The notes beneath the pieces were generated by a model that ran no database searches, was not told where the DNA came from, and saw only the letters and a list, made by a program, of their open reading frames with translations. This document shows, piece after piece, positions 36,701 through 45,208 of a stretch of DNA of 64,000 nucleotides (the first letter of the stretch is position 1; each line of letters opens with the position of its first letter). Where the stretch lies: assembly GCF_019175385.1 (NCBI RefSeq), contig NC_083348.1, positions 2,061,001 to 2,125,000 on the forward strand, in the 5' to 3' direction. The DNA comes from Lycium barbarum. Taxonomy: Eukaryota > Streptophyta > Magnoliopsida > Solanales > Solanaceae. The translations under genes and the position numbers were made by a program.

Positions 36701-38166
36701 AGTATTTCATTTTATAAATACTAGTTTAGGAGACTTATAGGTTTCTTTTTGCGGAGGCTAATTGATAACAACCACGATTTGAATCACGGGTCGTAATCGT
36801 CATGATACACATGAACTCCCTTGGTCCACAACCTAGATATCCTCTTGTGATGCAAGTAAGTGGTAACCCTAGCCGTCCTTTGTTTCCCACGAGAAACCTT
36901 AGGAAGACCTTATTGGTATTTATGGGCAATCTGTTAAAGTTTAAGTGTAAGGTTAATGATGGGCTAACTAGCACCCCTTATGGATGGACTGGACCCAATA
37001 ATATTTTCCAACATCTCTCGTCACACATAAGGGTGCTCAAGCTTCACCAAGCTAAGGAAAACATATTCTCCTTTAAATTCTCTTGCATCATTTCATACCA
37101 GATAAATAGGTCATGCGGCCAACATATTATGAGAGCACTTCACTATACATCTAATGGGAAATATACAACTTCTTGTCGGCCCCCAGGGTTTAGCTCAATT
37201 GACGAAGGTTGAGGGATTTGTGTCTTAGGTCACATGTTCGAGCCCTGCAACAAGCGAACTAACTCTAGTATTCAAGTGGAGAAGGGTAGAGGGGCGGGCC
37301 CATCATCCCGTGTTTCGAAGGTTGCGGTTGGCTCCAAATGAATTTCTTGGTCATGATTATATATATTATGTATCTCGTCGTCGTCTTGAAAATCATCAAG
37401 TAGATCATATAAAGTATGCCTAATGCCCTAAATCATTTGAACCACATTGGTACATCTCATTTTGATCTCATGTATCATAGTTTTTTGTGTTCACAATTAT
37501 GACTTATCTAAATGATATTCCATCAATGATCATCCTCCTTTCACGAGTCTCTCATGGGCTAACGGTTAAGGTTAAAGTGAAAGTTTAACTAATGAGCTAA
37601 CTAGCACCCCTTATGGGTGGACCGGACACGGTAATATTTTCCCAACCTAGCAATAGCTGGACTTGAAGAAGCTCTAGAAATTTGGTACTGGTGCAATTTT
37701 ACAGTAAATATTAAAATGAAGGTCTAAATAACTTGAAGGTTCTTATTCCCTTGGTTACACAAACTTGGGAGTTTAGAAGTTATCTAAATACAAATTCTCT
37801 CTAAGCTGAAATTTTTGCACTCACTACTTTAAGAATGTATAAAGATCACTGTGAAGTTACAACTTTCTAGTCACACTTGGCGCGAAATAATTACTCTTGG
37901 TGATATCTTACTATTTGAATTTTATTTTCTTTTATCTTTAGGCAACTGACCGGATAGGTCTTCTACTGGTGATCATGGCCTTTGCTTTTGCTTTTGTGCC
38001 ACTTAAATATTTGATTCTTTTAGCTTTCTTGGAGTCTTTCACAAGCAACATGCCTCTGAGGAGAATTAGCAGTGAAAGAGATCTTCGACGGTTTAGGGAG
38101 TGGTGGATCAGGATACCAGCAGCTCCGGTGCAACTTACGAAACCTGACGACAAGAAGACAAGATGA
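6565..38166 (+). CDS. DUF639-family protein, ten exons, 719 residues
   Basis: The function is unknown; the family is conserved in land plants, and its Arabidopsis members are of similar size (about 690-820 residues, from memory). Exons: 6565-6749, 8584-8806, 9003-9089, 9940-10109, 11255-11397, 31272-31446, 31518-32112, 32733-32845, 36127-36370, 37942-38166. All junctions are GT-AG, the phases match, and the 2160-bp sum is open to TGA. The N-terminus is Lys/Ser-rich (exon 1). Residues about 62-136 carry the family's hallmark [14 protein letters not shown]. Residues about 240-330 ([35 protein letters not shown]) look like a beta-rich PH/GRAM-type module. The C-terminal 170 residues have about four hydrophobic segments, suggesting a membrane anchor. 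The gene sits in unusually transposon-loaded DNA; intron 5 alone is 19.9 kb. No frameshift or premature stop is seen. Confidence 0.9.
6750..8583 (+). other. Intron 1 (1834 bp) carrying a gypsy fragment
   Basis: The intron runs from GTATAT to GTGCAG. Besides the pol fragment on the minus strand (about 7540-8432), 6750-7540 holds no feature I can assign. Confidence 0.8.
7540..8432 (-). pseudogene. Broken Ty3-gypsy pol fragment (RNase H and integrase)
   Basis: Read on the minus strand, 8432-7974 encodes the end of reverse transcriptase and the RNase H domain. Landmarks are [44 protein letters not shown] and VVDALSR. A stop follows. Then, after a degraded zinc-finger part, the integrase core resumes at about 7785-7550 with [15 protein letters not shown] and [13 protein letters not shown]. 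The clade looks Reina-like (inference). It is a dead fragment inside intron 1, antisense to the host gene. Confidence 0.8.
8584..8806 (+). CDS. DUF639 exon 2 (residues 62-136)
   Basis: It encodes the conserved block [20 protein letters not shown] and [16 protein letters not shown], the strongest family signature in the gene. The acceptor is GTGCAG|G and the donor CAA|GTACTA, ending in phase 0. Confidence 0.92.
9003..9089 (+). CDS. DUF639 exon 3 (residues 137-165)
   Basis: A short acidic exon, [20 protein letters not shown] and onward to NMAVQ, too short to stand out by itself. The acceptor is GTCACAG|GAA and the donor CAG|GTTGTA; it joins exons 2 and 4 in phase 0. The donor is the least typical in the gene. 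Confidence 0.85.
9122..9352. mobile_element. Stowaway-type MITE in intron 3
   Basis: It has terminal inverted repeats CTCCCTCCGTCC at the left end and GGACGGAGGGAG at the right end. A TA precedes the left end. The 231-bp length and these termini are the hallmark of Stowaway elements (Tc1/mariner-derived). The right-hand TA of the target duplication appears mutated. Confidence 0.85.
9420..9702 (+). mobile_element. 3' end of an RTE-type LINE or related SINE (intron 3)
   Basis: The segment includes TCGAGCCGAGGGTCTATCGG, a block GTAAGGTCTGCGTACAT and CCCTCCCCAGACCCCAC, and ends in a TTGTTGTTGTT tail. The same 3' end, in the opposite orientation, closes the RTE LINE at 25379 and its truncated copy at 29552. 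TS-type SINEs share this kind of 3' end, so a SINE cannot be excluded. Confidence 0.75.
9940..10109 (+). CDS. DUF639 exon 4 (residues 166-222)
   Basis: It encodes [20 protein letters not shown] through [13 protein letters not shown]. The acceptor is TCGTCAG|GTT. It ends in phase 2 at GAAAA|GTATGC, and the split Lys codon is finished by exon 5. Confidence 0.9.
10110..11254 (+). other. Intron 4 with a degraded retrotransposon 5' piece
   Basis: Positions about 10486-10720, read on the minus strand, give a primer-binding-site-like TGGTACAAGTGG followed by an open frame starting [13 protein letters not shown] with gag-like coiled-coil composition. This looks like the leader and gag start of an LTR element, but the family is not clear. 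A (CT)n tract lies at about 11060-11081. Confidence 0.45.
11255..11397 (+). CDS. DUF639 exon 5 (residues 222-269)
   Basis: It encodes [20 protein letters not shown] and onward to [17 protein letters not shown] and IAAWPG. The acceptor is ACTGCAG|G. It ends in phase 1 at CCTG|GTAAGC; the Gly codon is completed 19.9 kb away in exon 6. Confidence 0.92.
11398..11804 (+). other. Start of intron 5, no feature seen
   Basis: Unique-looking AT-rich intron sequence between the donor GTAAGC and the left copy of the duplicated block at 11805. Confidence 0.6.
11805..12441 (+). repeat. 637-bp direct duplication, left copy
   Basis: The block from TTATATATTCATGTAGATC to ATAAAGGCAAA recurs in the same orientation at about 24278-24914, with roughly eight mismatches by eye. 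The left copy stops at the chromovirus LTR end (TGTCACGGG at 12442). The right copy reads straight on into TGCCATAAACC, so the right copy preserves the empty insertion site. Confidence 0.9.
11909..12011 (-). mobile_element. Short tRNA-derived SINE with 17-bp target duplication
   Basis: It is flanked by the perfect direct repeat AAGAGAAGTGAAACATC (11892-11908 and 12012-12028). On the minus strand it has a B-box-like GGGTTCGAACCTC, a rough A-box-like TGGTCAAGCA and a poly(A)-type tail. The copy in the right-hand duplication is at 24382-24484, so the SINE is older than the duplication. Confidence 0.75.
12717..17822 (-). pseudogene. Gag-Pol polyprotein of chromovirus copy A, three lesions
   Basis: The start is the ATG at 17822-17820, shortly after the primer-binding site. 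Gag runs to about 16620. The reading frame changes inside the CCHC zinc knuckle (CYLCGQSGH), so gag and pol are out of frame. Pol has protease [12 protein letters not shown] with YLDD, and RNase H, where a second frameshift lies near 14743. A TAA at 14054-14052 interrupts integrase just after VVVDRFSK. The rest (14000-12717) carries the second integrase catalytic region, a GPF module, a chromodomain ([16 protein letters not shown]) and a tail that runs into the 3' LTR. The same three lesions are in copy B. Confidence 0.9.
12754..12966. repeat. Three tandem repeats of about 63-66 bp inside the LTR
   Basis: Each repeat encodes, on the minus strand, a unit QLARQEWE(T/A)(S/I)R followed by a Cys-containing tail such as FCSWAMGG. 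The array lies in the 5' third of the LTR and recurs in the LTRs at 18160-18372 and 18813-19025. It forms the C-terminal tail of the polyprotein. Confidence 0.85.
18403..18750 (+). mobile_element. Truncated third chromovirus fragment C (3' internal end)
   Basis: It begins abruptly at TTGGACATGCCTCATCATC, equivalent to 23808 onwards in copy B, and runs through the chromodomain and polypurine tract into the LTR that also serves as copy B's 5' LTR. The open frame 18403-19062 keeps the chromodomain ([20 protein letters not shown]) and the LTR-encoded repeat tail. An internal-LTR-internal order like this suggests two tandem elements sharing one LTR. Confidence 0.85.
18751..24276 (+). mobile_element. 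Chromovirus copy B, plus strand, 3' LTR truncated
   Basis: The 5' LTR is 18751-19338 (TGTGCCG to GTGACA). The primer-binding site TGGTATCAGAGC is at 19341-19352. The internal region runs to the polypurine tract at 24143-24154. Only about 122 bp of 3' LTR (24155-24276) remain before the sequence switches to the duplicated intron block. It is inverted relative to copy A and nearly identical to it. The TATA-like CTATAAAACG at about 19078 is intact. Confidence 0.92.
19364..24294 (+). pseudogene. Gag-Pol polyprotein of chromovirus copy B, same lesions as A
   Basis: Gag starts at the ATG at 19364 and has a coiled coil (residues about 70-140) and a retrotrans_gag region ([15 protein letters not shown]). 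The frame changes in the zinc knuckle near 20565. Pol follows: protease (about 20828), RT with YLDDIVVYS (about 21848), RNase H with a frameshift near 22440, then integrase. Integrase shows an HHCC finger (22848-22980), the first catalytic Asp (TMDF), a TAA at 23129-23131, and the remaining catalytic Asp and Glu (SDRDPRF, GQTERVN). A GPF module and chromodomain (about 23940-24110) follow. The frame runs across the LTR truncation into host DNA and ends at 24294. Confidence 0.9.
24277..24914 (+). repeat. 637-bp direct duplication, right copy
   Basis: This is the partner of 11805-12441 and includes the SINE with its target duplication (24365-24381, 24485-24501). It continues without a break into unique intron sequence at TGCCATAAACC, so this junction is the pre-insertion state. 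Confidence 0.9.
24915..25378 (+). other. Intron 5 sequence with small repeat pieces
   Basis: The motif GTGTGATCATCTCATCTAAA (about 25229) recurs with one change at about 31195. An AAGCGAAGCGCTCACTTCA motif near 25322-25340 resembles a dispersed plant repeat also hinted at near 31006. No gene is seen. Confidence 0.45.
25770..28706 (-). pseudogene. RTE LINE endonuclease-reverse transcriptase, three stops
   Basis: One frame covers the span, broken by three TAG codons near 28404, 28290 and 26357. The order is an APE-type endonuclease ([24 protein letters not shown], then [11 protein letters not shown] and [12 protein letters not shown]), RT ([63 protein letters not shown]) and a C-terminal domain with [15 protein letters not shown] and [14 protein letters not shown] elements have this two-domain plan with no RNase H. 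The true start is unclear because the first codon of the open stretch is not ATG. It lies antisense in intron 5. Confidence 0.9.
28915..29000. repeat. 18-19-bp tandem repeat in the LINE leader
   Basis: About four copies of CGCCGGAAATACTGTTCA, with variants, lie just upstream of the LINE coding region. The position recalls the promoter monomers known in some mammalian L1 leaders, but a regulatory role here is only a guess. Confidence 0.7.
29291..29538 (+). other. Intron 5 sequence, nothing recognised
   Basis: An AT-rich stretch between the LINE leader and the target duplication of the truncated LINE copy. Confidence 0.5.
29552..29927 (-). mobile_element. 5'-truncated RTE LINE copy with target duplication
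   Basis: It matches 25379-25855 of the neighbouring LINE, apart from internal deletions, and has a CAACAACAACAACAAC tail at the left end. The flanks read TAACAAACTGGACAA (29539-29553) and TAACAAGCTGGACAA (29927-29941), a 15-bp target duplication with one mismatch. Only the 3' end was copied, the usual outcome of aborted target-primed reverse transcription. Confidence 0.85.
30035..30488 (+). mobile_element. L1-type LINE ORF2 3' fragment with poly(A)
   Basis: Translated on the plus strand with frameshifts, it shows [15 protein letters not shown], a CPSMYLV segment and [16 protein letters not shown]. These match the zinc-finger RVT end of plant L1 ORF2 proteins. It ends in a short A tract near 30484-30493. 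It is degenerate and 5'-truncated. Confidence 0.7.
30494..31079 (+). other. Purine-rich intron 5 stretch, no gene
   Basis: Positions 30540-30790 are almost entirely A and G with (GAA)n-like runs; the antisense open frames here are low-complexity artefacts. Confidence 0.6.
31080..31222 (-). mobile_element. Possible LTR-retrotransposon remnant
   Basis: The motifs ACACCCCTTCACGTGCGGG, CTCTGATAC (complement of a Met-tRNA primer-binding site) and GTGTGACCATCTCATCTAAA occur together in many plant LTR-element remnants. Part of it recurs at about 25229. The element family is not determined. Confidence 0.4.
31272..31446 (+). CDS. DUF639 exon 6 (residues 270-328)
   Basis: It encodes [20 protein letters not shown] through [14 protein letters not shown], continuing the PH/GRAM-like module. 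The acceptor is CATCCAG|GA after the 19.9-kb intron. It ends in phase 2 at CTAT|GTAAGT; intron 6 is only 71 bp. Confidence 0.92.
31518..32112 (+). CDS. DUF639 exon 7 (residues 328-526)
   Basis: The largest exon. It contains [53 protein letters not shown] and [20 protein letters not shown]. The acceptor is AATACAG|G and the donor ATGAAG|GTATAA, ending in phase 0. Confidence 0.93.
32113..32732 (+). other. Intron 7 (620 bp), no feature seen
   Basis: The intron runs from GTATAA to TCACAG. It holds a poly(T) run near 32137 and TTGTTGTTGTTGTCG near 32477, but nothing assignable. Confidence 0.7.
32733..32845 (+). CDS. DUF639 exon 8 (residues 527-564)
   Basis: It encodes [20 protein letters not shown] and [12 protein letters not shown], the first C-terminal hydrophobic segment. 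The acceptor is TTCACAG|GAG; it ends in phase 2 at ATCAG|GTATCT. Confidence 0.92.
34524..35344 (-). pseudogene. Unrecognised antisense gene remnant with Cys-rich repeats
   Basis: On the minus strand, 35344-35009 opens with [20 protein letters not shown] and contains two 32-residue Cys-rich repeats ([18 protein letters not shown]). A second open frame in another phase, 35063-34524, overlaps its end and has a globular-looking composition ([40 protein letters not shown]). The two could be one gene broken by a frameshift or joined by splicing. I do not recognise the family. It lies inside intron 8 opposite to the host gene. Confidence 0.45.
35055..35246. repeat. Two tandem 96-bp repeats
   Basis: Units 35055-35150 and 35151-35246 differ at about ten positions. 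At 96 bp (32 codons) the duplication keeps the antisense reading frame, which fits expansion under coding constraint. Confidence 0.85.
36127..36370 (+). CDS. DUF639 exon 9 (residues 564-645)
   Basis: It encodes [20 protein letters not shown] (a clear transmembrane-type segment), [20 protein letters not shown] and [15 protein letters not shown]. The acceptor is ATGCAG|G and the donor CAG|GTATTA, ending in phase 0. Confidence 0.92.
36371..37941 (+). other. Intron 9 (1571 bp) with an inserted repeat unit
   Basis: A block of about 45 bp, GCAATAGTTGGACCTCGAAG and onward, at about 36549-36592 recurs at about 37653-37693. A second block, CTAACTAGCACCCCTTATGG, recurs at about 36964 and 37592. The paired blocks suggest an insertion with duplicated flanks or a decayed element between them; I cannot name it. 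Confidence 0.5.
37177..37345 (+). mobile_element. Solanaceae-type SINE in intron 9
   Basis: It has an A-box-like TAGCTCAATTG near 37191 and a B-box-like TGTTCGAGCCC near 37234. These are followed by GAGAAGGGTAGAGGGGCGGG and TTTCGAAGGTTGCGGTTGGC, a body I recognise from Solanaceae SINE families. The tail is AT-rich. It is sense relative to the host gene. Confidence 0.7.
37942..38166 (+). CDS. DUF639 exon 10 (C-terminus, residues 646-719)
   Basis: It encodes two more hydrophobic stretches ([30 protein letters not shown]) and a basic tail ([18 protein letters not shown] and TKPDDKKTR) before TGA at 38164-38166. The acceptor is ATCTTTAG|GCA. Confidence 0.92.
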   Translation, partial: ATDRIGLLLVIMAFAFAFVPLKYLILLAFLESFTSNMPLRRISSERDLRRFREWWIRIPAAPVQLTKPDDKKTR

Positions 38167-38400
38167 GTAAGAAAACCCTATAAAAAGGGACAAGAACCAT
38201 TAAGCGTAGGAGTTGTGTAAATAGTGATGCCTTTATTTGTATTTTCAATGAAGATAGATGGCACAAAGTCAATGAAAACCAATTTGACATCGTAAAAGAT
38301 TTTCCGGTTTATGTTATTGCGGTTATGTAACTACATTATTGATTGTGTAATATTCTTGAATGTAAATGAAAAATTAAGTGGATACAATTGGAAGTTTTAT
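38167..38400 (+). other. Likely 3' UTR of the DUF639 gene
   Basis: The sequence after the stop has TTTGTATTTTCAATGAAG near 38236 and AATGTAAATGAAAAATTAAG near 38358, which resemble plant near-upstream elements. The exact poly(A) site cannot be read from sequence. Confidence 0.4.
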
Positions 38401-40990
<2,590 letters not shown>

Positions 40991-41000
40991 TTTTCCCTTT

Positions 41001-41175
41001 GTTATTGTATTATTTCTATTTTAGTCCCTATGATATCTAACCAAGCACATTTGACCTTCAATTAAGTAATGCATGTGTTTTTAGTCCTTTTACAAATAGA
41101 ACCAAAATAGAATAACAGAATGTTAACTCTATGAATGGCAATTCGGTATTTTTAAGCTAAAAACTTTCAAGACCT
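41001..41175 (+). repeat. Left arm of a terminal inverted repeat pair
   Basis: The reverse complement of 54387-54563 matches this segment at roughly 85% by eye. Shared landmarks include ATTTTAGTCCCT, GTGATATCTAAC/TATGATATCTAAC, CTTCAATTAAGTAATGCATG, TTTTAGTCCTTTTAC and GGCAATTCGGTATTTTT. Both arms sit next to TA microsatellites at their outer ends. Confidence 0.85.
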
Positions 41176-41379
41176 ACCATTTTGATTAGATTATCCGCCA
41201 TACAATGAATCCCTTTTTTCTTCCTGCAGAGTTCTTCAATTGAAGATCACAAACTTTCTGAAGTTCACTAGTAACTTATCATTGTGATTGTGTTCCATTT
41301 ACTTCACAATTGGATACGAAAAATCTGCTTTTTCTCATTAAGTGCCACCATAGCCTCCTTAATCATCTGTACTTTCTCC

Positions 41380-42157
41380 ATTCTAGTTTTAGCCACTCCC
41401 CTAGCGGTCCTGCCACCACGCCGCAGAACGGGAGCTCGTGTGGAACCTTTTATTCTGGTGTAACAGCGGTAGAATGTAACAAAATATTACGGCCGCCTAA
41501 CATAGGGGACGGAGGTATGGTAAACTCGGCCAAAATATGATACCCGAAGGCCCGACGCGCACAATCCTATCCTATCCGAGTCCAAGTTTACCCCTTGCAC
41601 TTCGGACAGTCGTCCGTAGCATCATAAGGAGGACCCCCTCCCCCCTTTCAAGGTACAAAAAGAGTATGGCACACAGGAGGTTGCTCTTTCTCAACATGCT
41701 GTATAGCACAAAAAAACCTTTCGATACAAGATAGGGTCGTTCACATGAAAGAAAAAAATAAATCTTTTCTTATTTTCTTTCCCGAGAGGGAAAAAGAAAG
41801 AGGGTCTTATGGAGGGAGGGGGGAGGGAAAAGGCTTGCGCCTACCTATCTTGATAGGACCCCATAAAAGAACGGGAGCTGTTGAGAGGTTCCATATGGCC
41901 GAGACGAAGGACATCACTTTTGTACGTGATCGTAGTATGTCACGTCGTCTCGTCCCCGCTGCATCGAAGAGTACCTATGCACTATGTTCCGGTTCACTGA
42001 TAAGGAAAATAACGTTGGGGTGGGGGTCTGCGATGTGATACTAAAGTATGACCAGGGGAGATACATGCTAACTATGGGTAGGAAGCAAGAACCATTATGT
42101 ACAAAATTTCGAGGGGTTACAGATCTCTTATACTACCATCGATCGACAGAGCGGAAC
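41380..42157 (+). other. Nuclear mitochondrial DNA, left part (nad4 intron 2 region)
   Basis: Base composition changes sharply to GC-richer, mitochondrial-type sequence (for example CCGCAGAACGGGAGCTCGTG, GGAAAAGGCTTGCGCCTACC). It is continuous, across the Tekay insertion and its GGAAC duplication, with a group II intron 3' end and a nad4 exon at 53042 onwards. Its assignment to nad4 intron 2 rests on that continuity; the left edge is approximate. Confidence 0.6.
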
Positions 42158-43207
42158 TGTTATGTCCCGTATTTTCATACGTTGGAACAACCCGGATGAA
42201 CTATAATAATTTAAGGCCAAGATTATTCCGGGATTTGAAGTCGGGACTTTTGACCTTTGATTTTATTTTGAGACATAAGTTATATATGAAATTGATGACA
42301 TTGAACACTTAGGAAAAATTGGGACCACAATTCATAAAATTGGAATTAAAAATGTGGTACAAAATGCCATGTTTGGCCGTGTAATTGAGAGGGGTCCCAC
42401 ACAATTGTGTGGCCAATTTTTAATGGTCCAACACATTGTGTGGGCCAAAGACTTGTATAGATATTTTGTGGACAACTAAAGGATGAAAACCAAGTCATCT
42501 TTATTTCAATTCCTACACTTAGAACAAATAGCAAGAAGGAGAAATACTCCCTCTAACTCTCGGCTGAAGACCAAGAAAATCAAGTCCATTTTATAGCCTT
42601 CCCAAAATTATTTCTTTGGTGCAAACCCACTATATTGAAGACCCTAAGTAGCGTGGAAATATTGTTTTGATCATTTAGCCATTCATTGTGCCCAATTGCA
42701 AAACCCTAGCTATTTGGTGGAGTGAAGAACAAAGGTAAGATTTGATCTTGTTTATGTATTGTGAATGTTGTATGCATATTGTAGTATGCTAAAATGGATA
42801 GAAATTATGAAATATAGAATGTTGAAGTTGGGTTGTGTGTTGGGCTAGTTGGCCGTGTAAAGTGGGGGTGTGTTGTGTGGTATTGGATTGATGAAGTTAT
42901 TCTTGAATCATGTTAAATTGTTGTAGAGCGGAGAAGGAATACGATCGTCAACATATGTGTATATGTATGGGTAGTGTAGCCGTGTGCATAGCTTTTAATG
43001 TGTGACGAAGGATGAATTAATGTCGTTTAGCGTCGTGATGATTGATGTTGAGAAATTATGGGCTGTTTTGAGTCTTATAGTGCGTTTGAAGTAAGTCGTA
43101 TATCTGTGAAAATGGCATCGATACATTGTTGGATTGTTGATATATTAGGCAAATTGCACAAAGTGTTGTTGAATGAAGCAAAAAGCCAGTTGAGCTGAGC
43201 GAGGGCA

Positions 43208-43462
43208 TCACATGCGAGTCGCAGGTGCTGCATGCGAATCGCATGTGATGCCGCGTCTGCTGACAGAAAGAGGCTGAAGAAGTAACCATGTGTGACGCAA
43301 AATGCGACATCACCTGTGAGTCGCATGTTGCACATGCGAATCGCATATGGTGTCGCATATGCTGCTCATCAGGTGACTGAAAACTGTCACACATGCGATA
43401 ATTTGGTGCGACATGCGACTCGCATATTGCACCTGCGACGCAAAACGCGAGACGCATCTGAT
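43208..43462. promoter_or_regulatory. TGCGANTCGCA palindrome cluster in the LTR
   Basis: At least six full or partial ATGCGANTCGCAT palindromes lie within 255 bp, ending about 50 bp upstream of the TATA-like box. The 3' LTR has the same array at 51213-51467 with a few substitutions. Confidence 0.55.
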
Positions 43463-43715
43463 GCACAGGGGCATCTTTGTCTGGAAATTGTTCCCGTGTT
43501 GGTCATGCTTTAAATAGATTGTCTAAGGGTTTTGGGATTCATTATCCTGCAGTTTTAGCGTAGATTTTTTACGAGGGAAATGTTGCCAAATTTTTCGGTA
43601 GAATTAGTGTTAGTTTGAAATGAAGTGCCTATGGTTAATGTTGGGTATTCATTGGCATATTTGTAGACCCTAGGGAGCCCGAGGCGTAGATTGGCTACCT
43701 TGGAGTGCGTGCGAG

Positions 43716-44482
43716 GTATGTAAAGCACCTTTCTTTCGTTTGGCATGCTTTAGTTATAAATAGGCTAGACTACTAGCCTTAAGGAAATCTGAGTTCGTTA
43801 TAATCTTTACATATGTTCCTTGGCATTCCTATGTATGATATGATGGATATATTTTCTATAGGCGGGCCCGACTCGGGTCAACACCCACTCGTGGGTCCCG
43901 CGACTTTCCTTTATGTAATTCGAAAAATCTTTGAAAGAATTTGTTATGCCTACTATTCCGATTTCAAATATGATTATCTTACTTATGTTTGGATCTATGA
44001 TAATGATTTTGTGCATATGACTACTCACGACTCTATTCGTGTTTTTTTTGTTATTCCTTTCGCCGAGTACCGGGCCAGTTCTATCATCGTGCGCATTTTG
44101 ATATACTCCGGAGTTATGTTGTGTTATGGTTCACCGAGCTACTCGCAAAAGAGGGTCGGGTTCCACATGCATTTGGTGTTATGCTGTGTATGGCGTTATG
44201 TTGTGATATGGTATGTGACGGGGATACGGAGATATGAGACTTTCTGGTGTTATGCTGTGTTATGGCGCCATCGACGGGTGGGCGACCATATTTTTCTGTA
44301 CCGATGCATGACTTGCATATTTTGAAAGTAAATAAATTTTGATATGTTGGATTTGCACTTATGTTTGATACTTCCATTTCGTTTATGTCTCAGATTTACT
44401 TTCTGTACATTCTGCTTTGCATACTCAGTACATATTTCGTACTGACCCCCTTTCTTCGGGGGCTGCATTTTCATGCCCGCAG
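43716..44482 (+). promoter_or_regulatory. Candidate LTR leader intron and conserved hairpins
   Basis: The donor AG|GTATGTAAAGC and acceptor TTCATGCCCGCAG|GTA are 767 nt apart. Stem positions are 44426-44431/44439-44444, 44446-44450/44458-44462 and 44463-44466/44479-44482. The equivalent stems in other LTRs carry different bases but keep pairing. Confidence 0.45.
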
Positions 44483-45208
44483 GTACAAACGCACAGTTTG
44501 GTGATCCGCCGATTTAGGACACCCCCTTTTTGCTGTTGGAGTGCTCTTATCCCTTCAGAGCACATCTTTTGGTATATACTTTTGTTCGTTATGTTTGTAT
44601 AAATTCGTTCATGGGTAAGGCGGGGCCCTGTCCCGCCATATGATTCGTTTGGTCTGTTTAGAGGTCTGTAGACGTATTTGTAGGTGTGTGCCTACTTTTG
44701 TACAAGTGTTATCGTATGATCTCATTTGATTTAGCAGCCTTGTCGGCGTGCATTTTGTATATGTTTTGGGCCGTTGTGCCATTTGACAGCCTTGTCGGCT
44801 TTTGGGTCGTTGTGCCATATATATATATATATATATGTCCGCACACGATTGCGTTGAAATGTGTTTGGAACGATTTGATATAGTTTGAGACGGCATACAG
44901 TATTTATGGCCGTATATGCTATTTGTGTGCGATGCGATATGGAAAGATACGTTTGGGTGCCTAACTAGGGCGCCAGTCATGGCCTACGGGGCTGGGTCGT
45001 GACAGAAGTGGAATCAGAGCGGTTTGTCCTCGGGATGTCTACAGGCCGTGCCTCGTAGAGTCTTGTTTATCGGTGTGTTGTGCACCACATCGATAAATAG
45101 GAGGCTACAGGACATTTAGGGTGTTTCTTTTCTTTGAATATTAGATCGTGCGATAGAGCTGTGCTATTAGGATGATTCTGTTCTGATTCGTTGTTATGTT
45201 TTTCAGTG

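Larger units (their letters stand above)
42158..45004 (+). repeat. 5' LTR of the Tekay element
   Basis: It has a palindrome cluster at 43208-43462 (TGCGANTCGCA type) and a TATA-like TTTAAATAG at 43509. A candidate leader intron donor GCGAG|GTATGTAAAG is at 43716 and an acceptor CCCGCAG ends at 44482. The hairpin block is at 44426-44482: CAGTAC/GTACTG, CCCCC/GGGGG, CTGC/GCAG. A (TA)n run lies at 44816-44836. Confidence 0.93.

Noticed and set aside
37177..37345. Possible tRNA gene in intron 9
   Set aside because: A and B boxes are followed by a SINE body with no acceptor-stem pairing.
43813..44325. Open frame of 170 codons in the Tekay LTR, also at 51818
   Set aside because: It is repeated because the LTR is repeated; composition is non-coding and it matches no retroelement protein.
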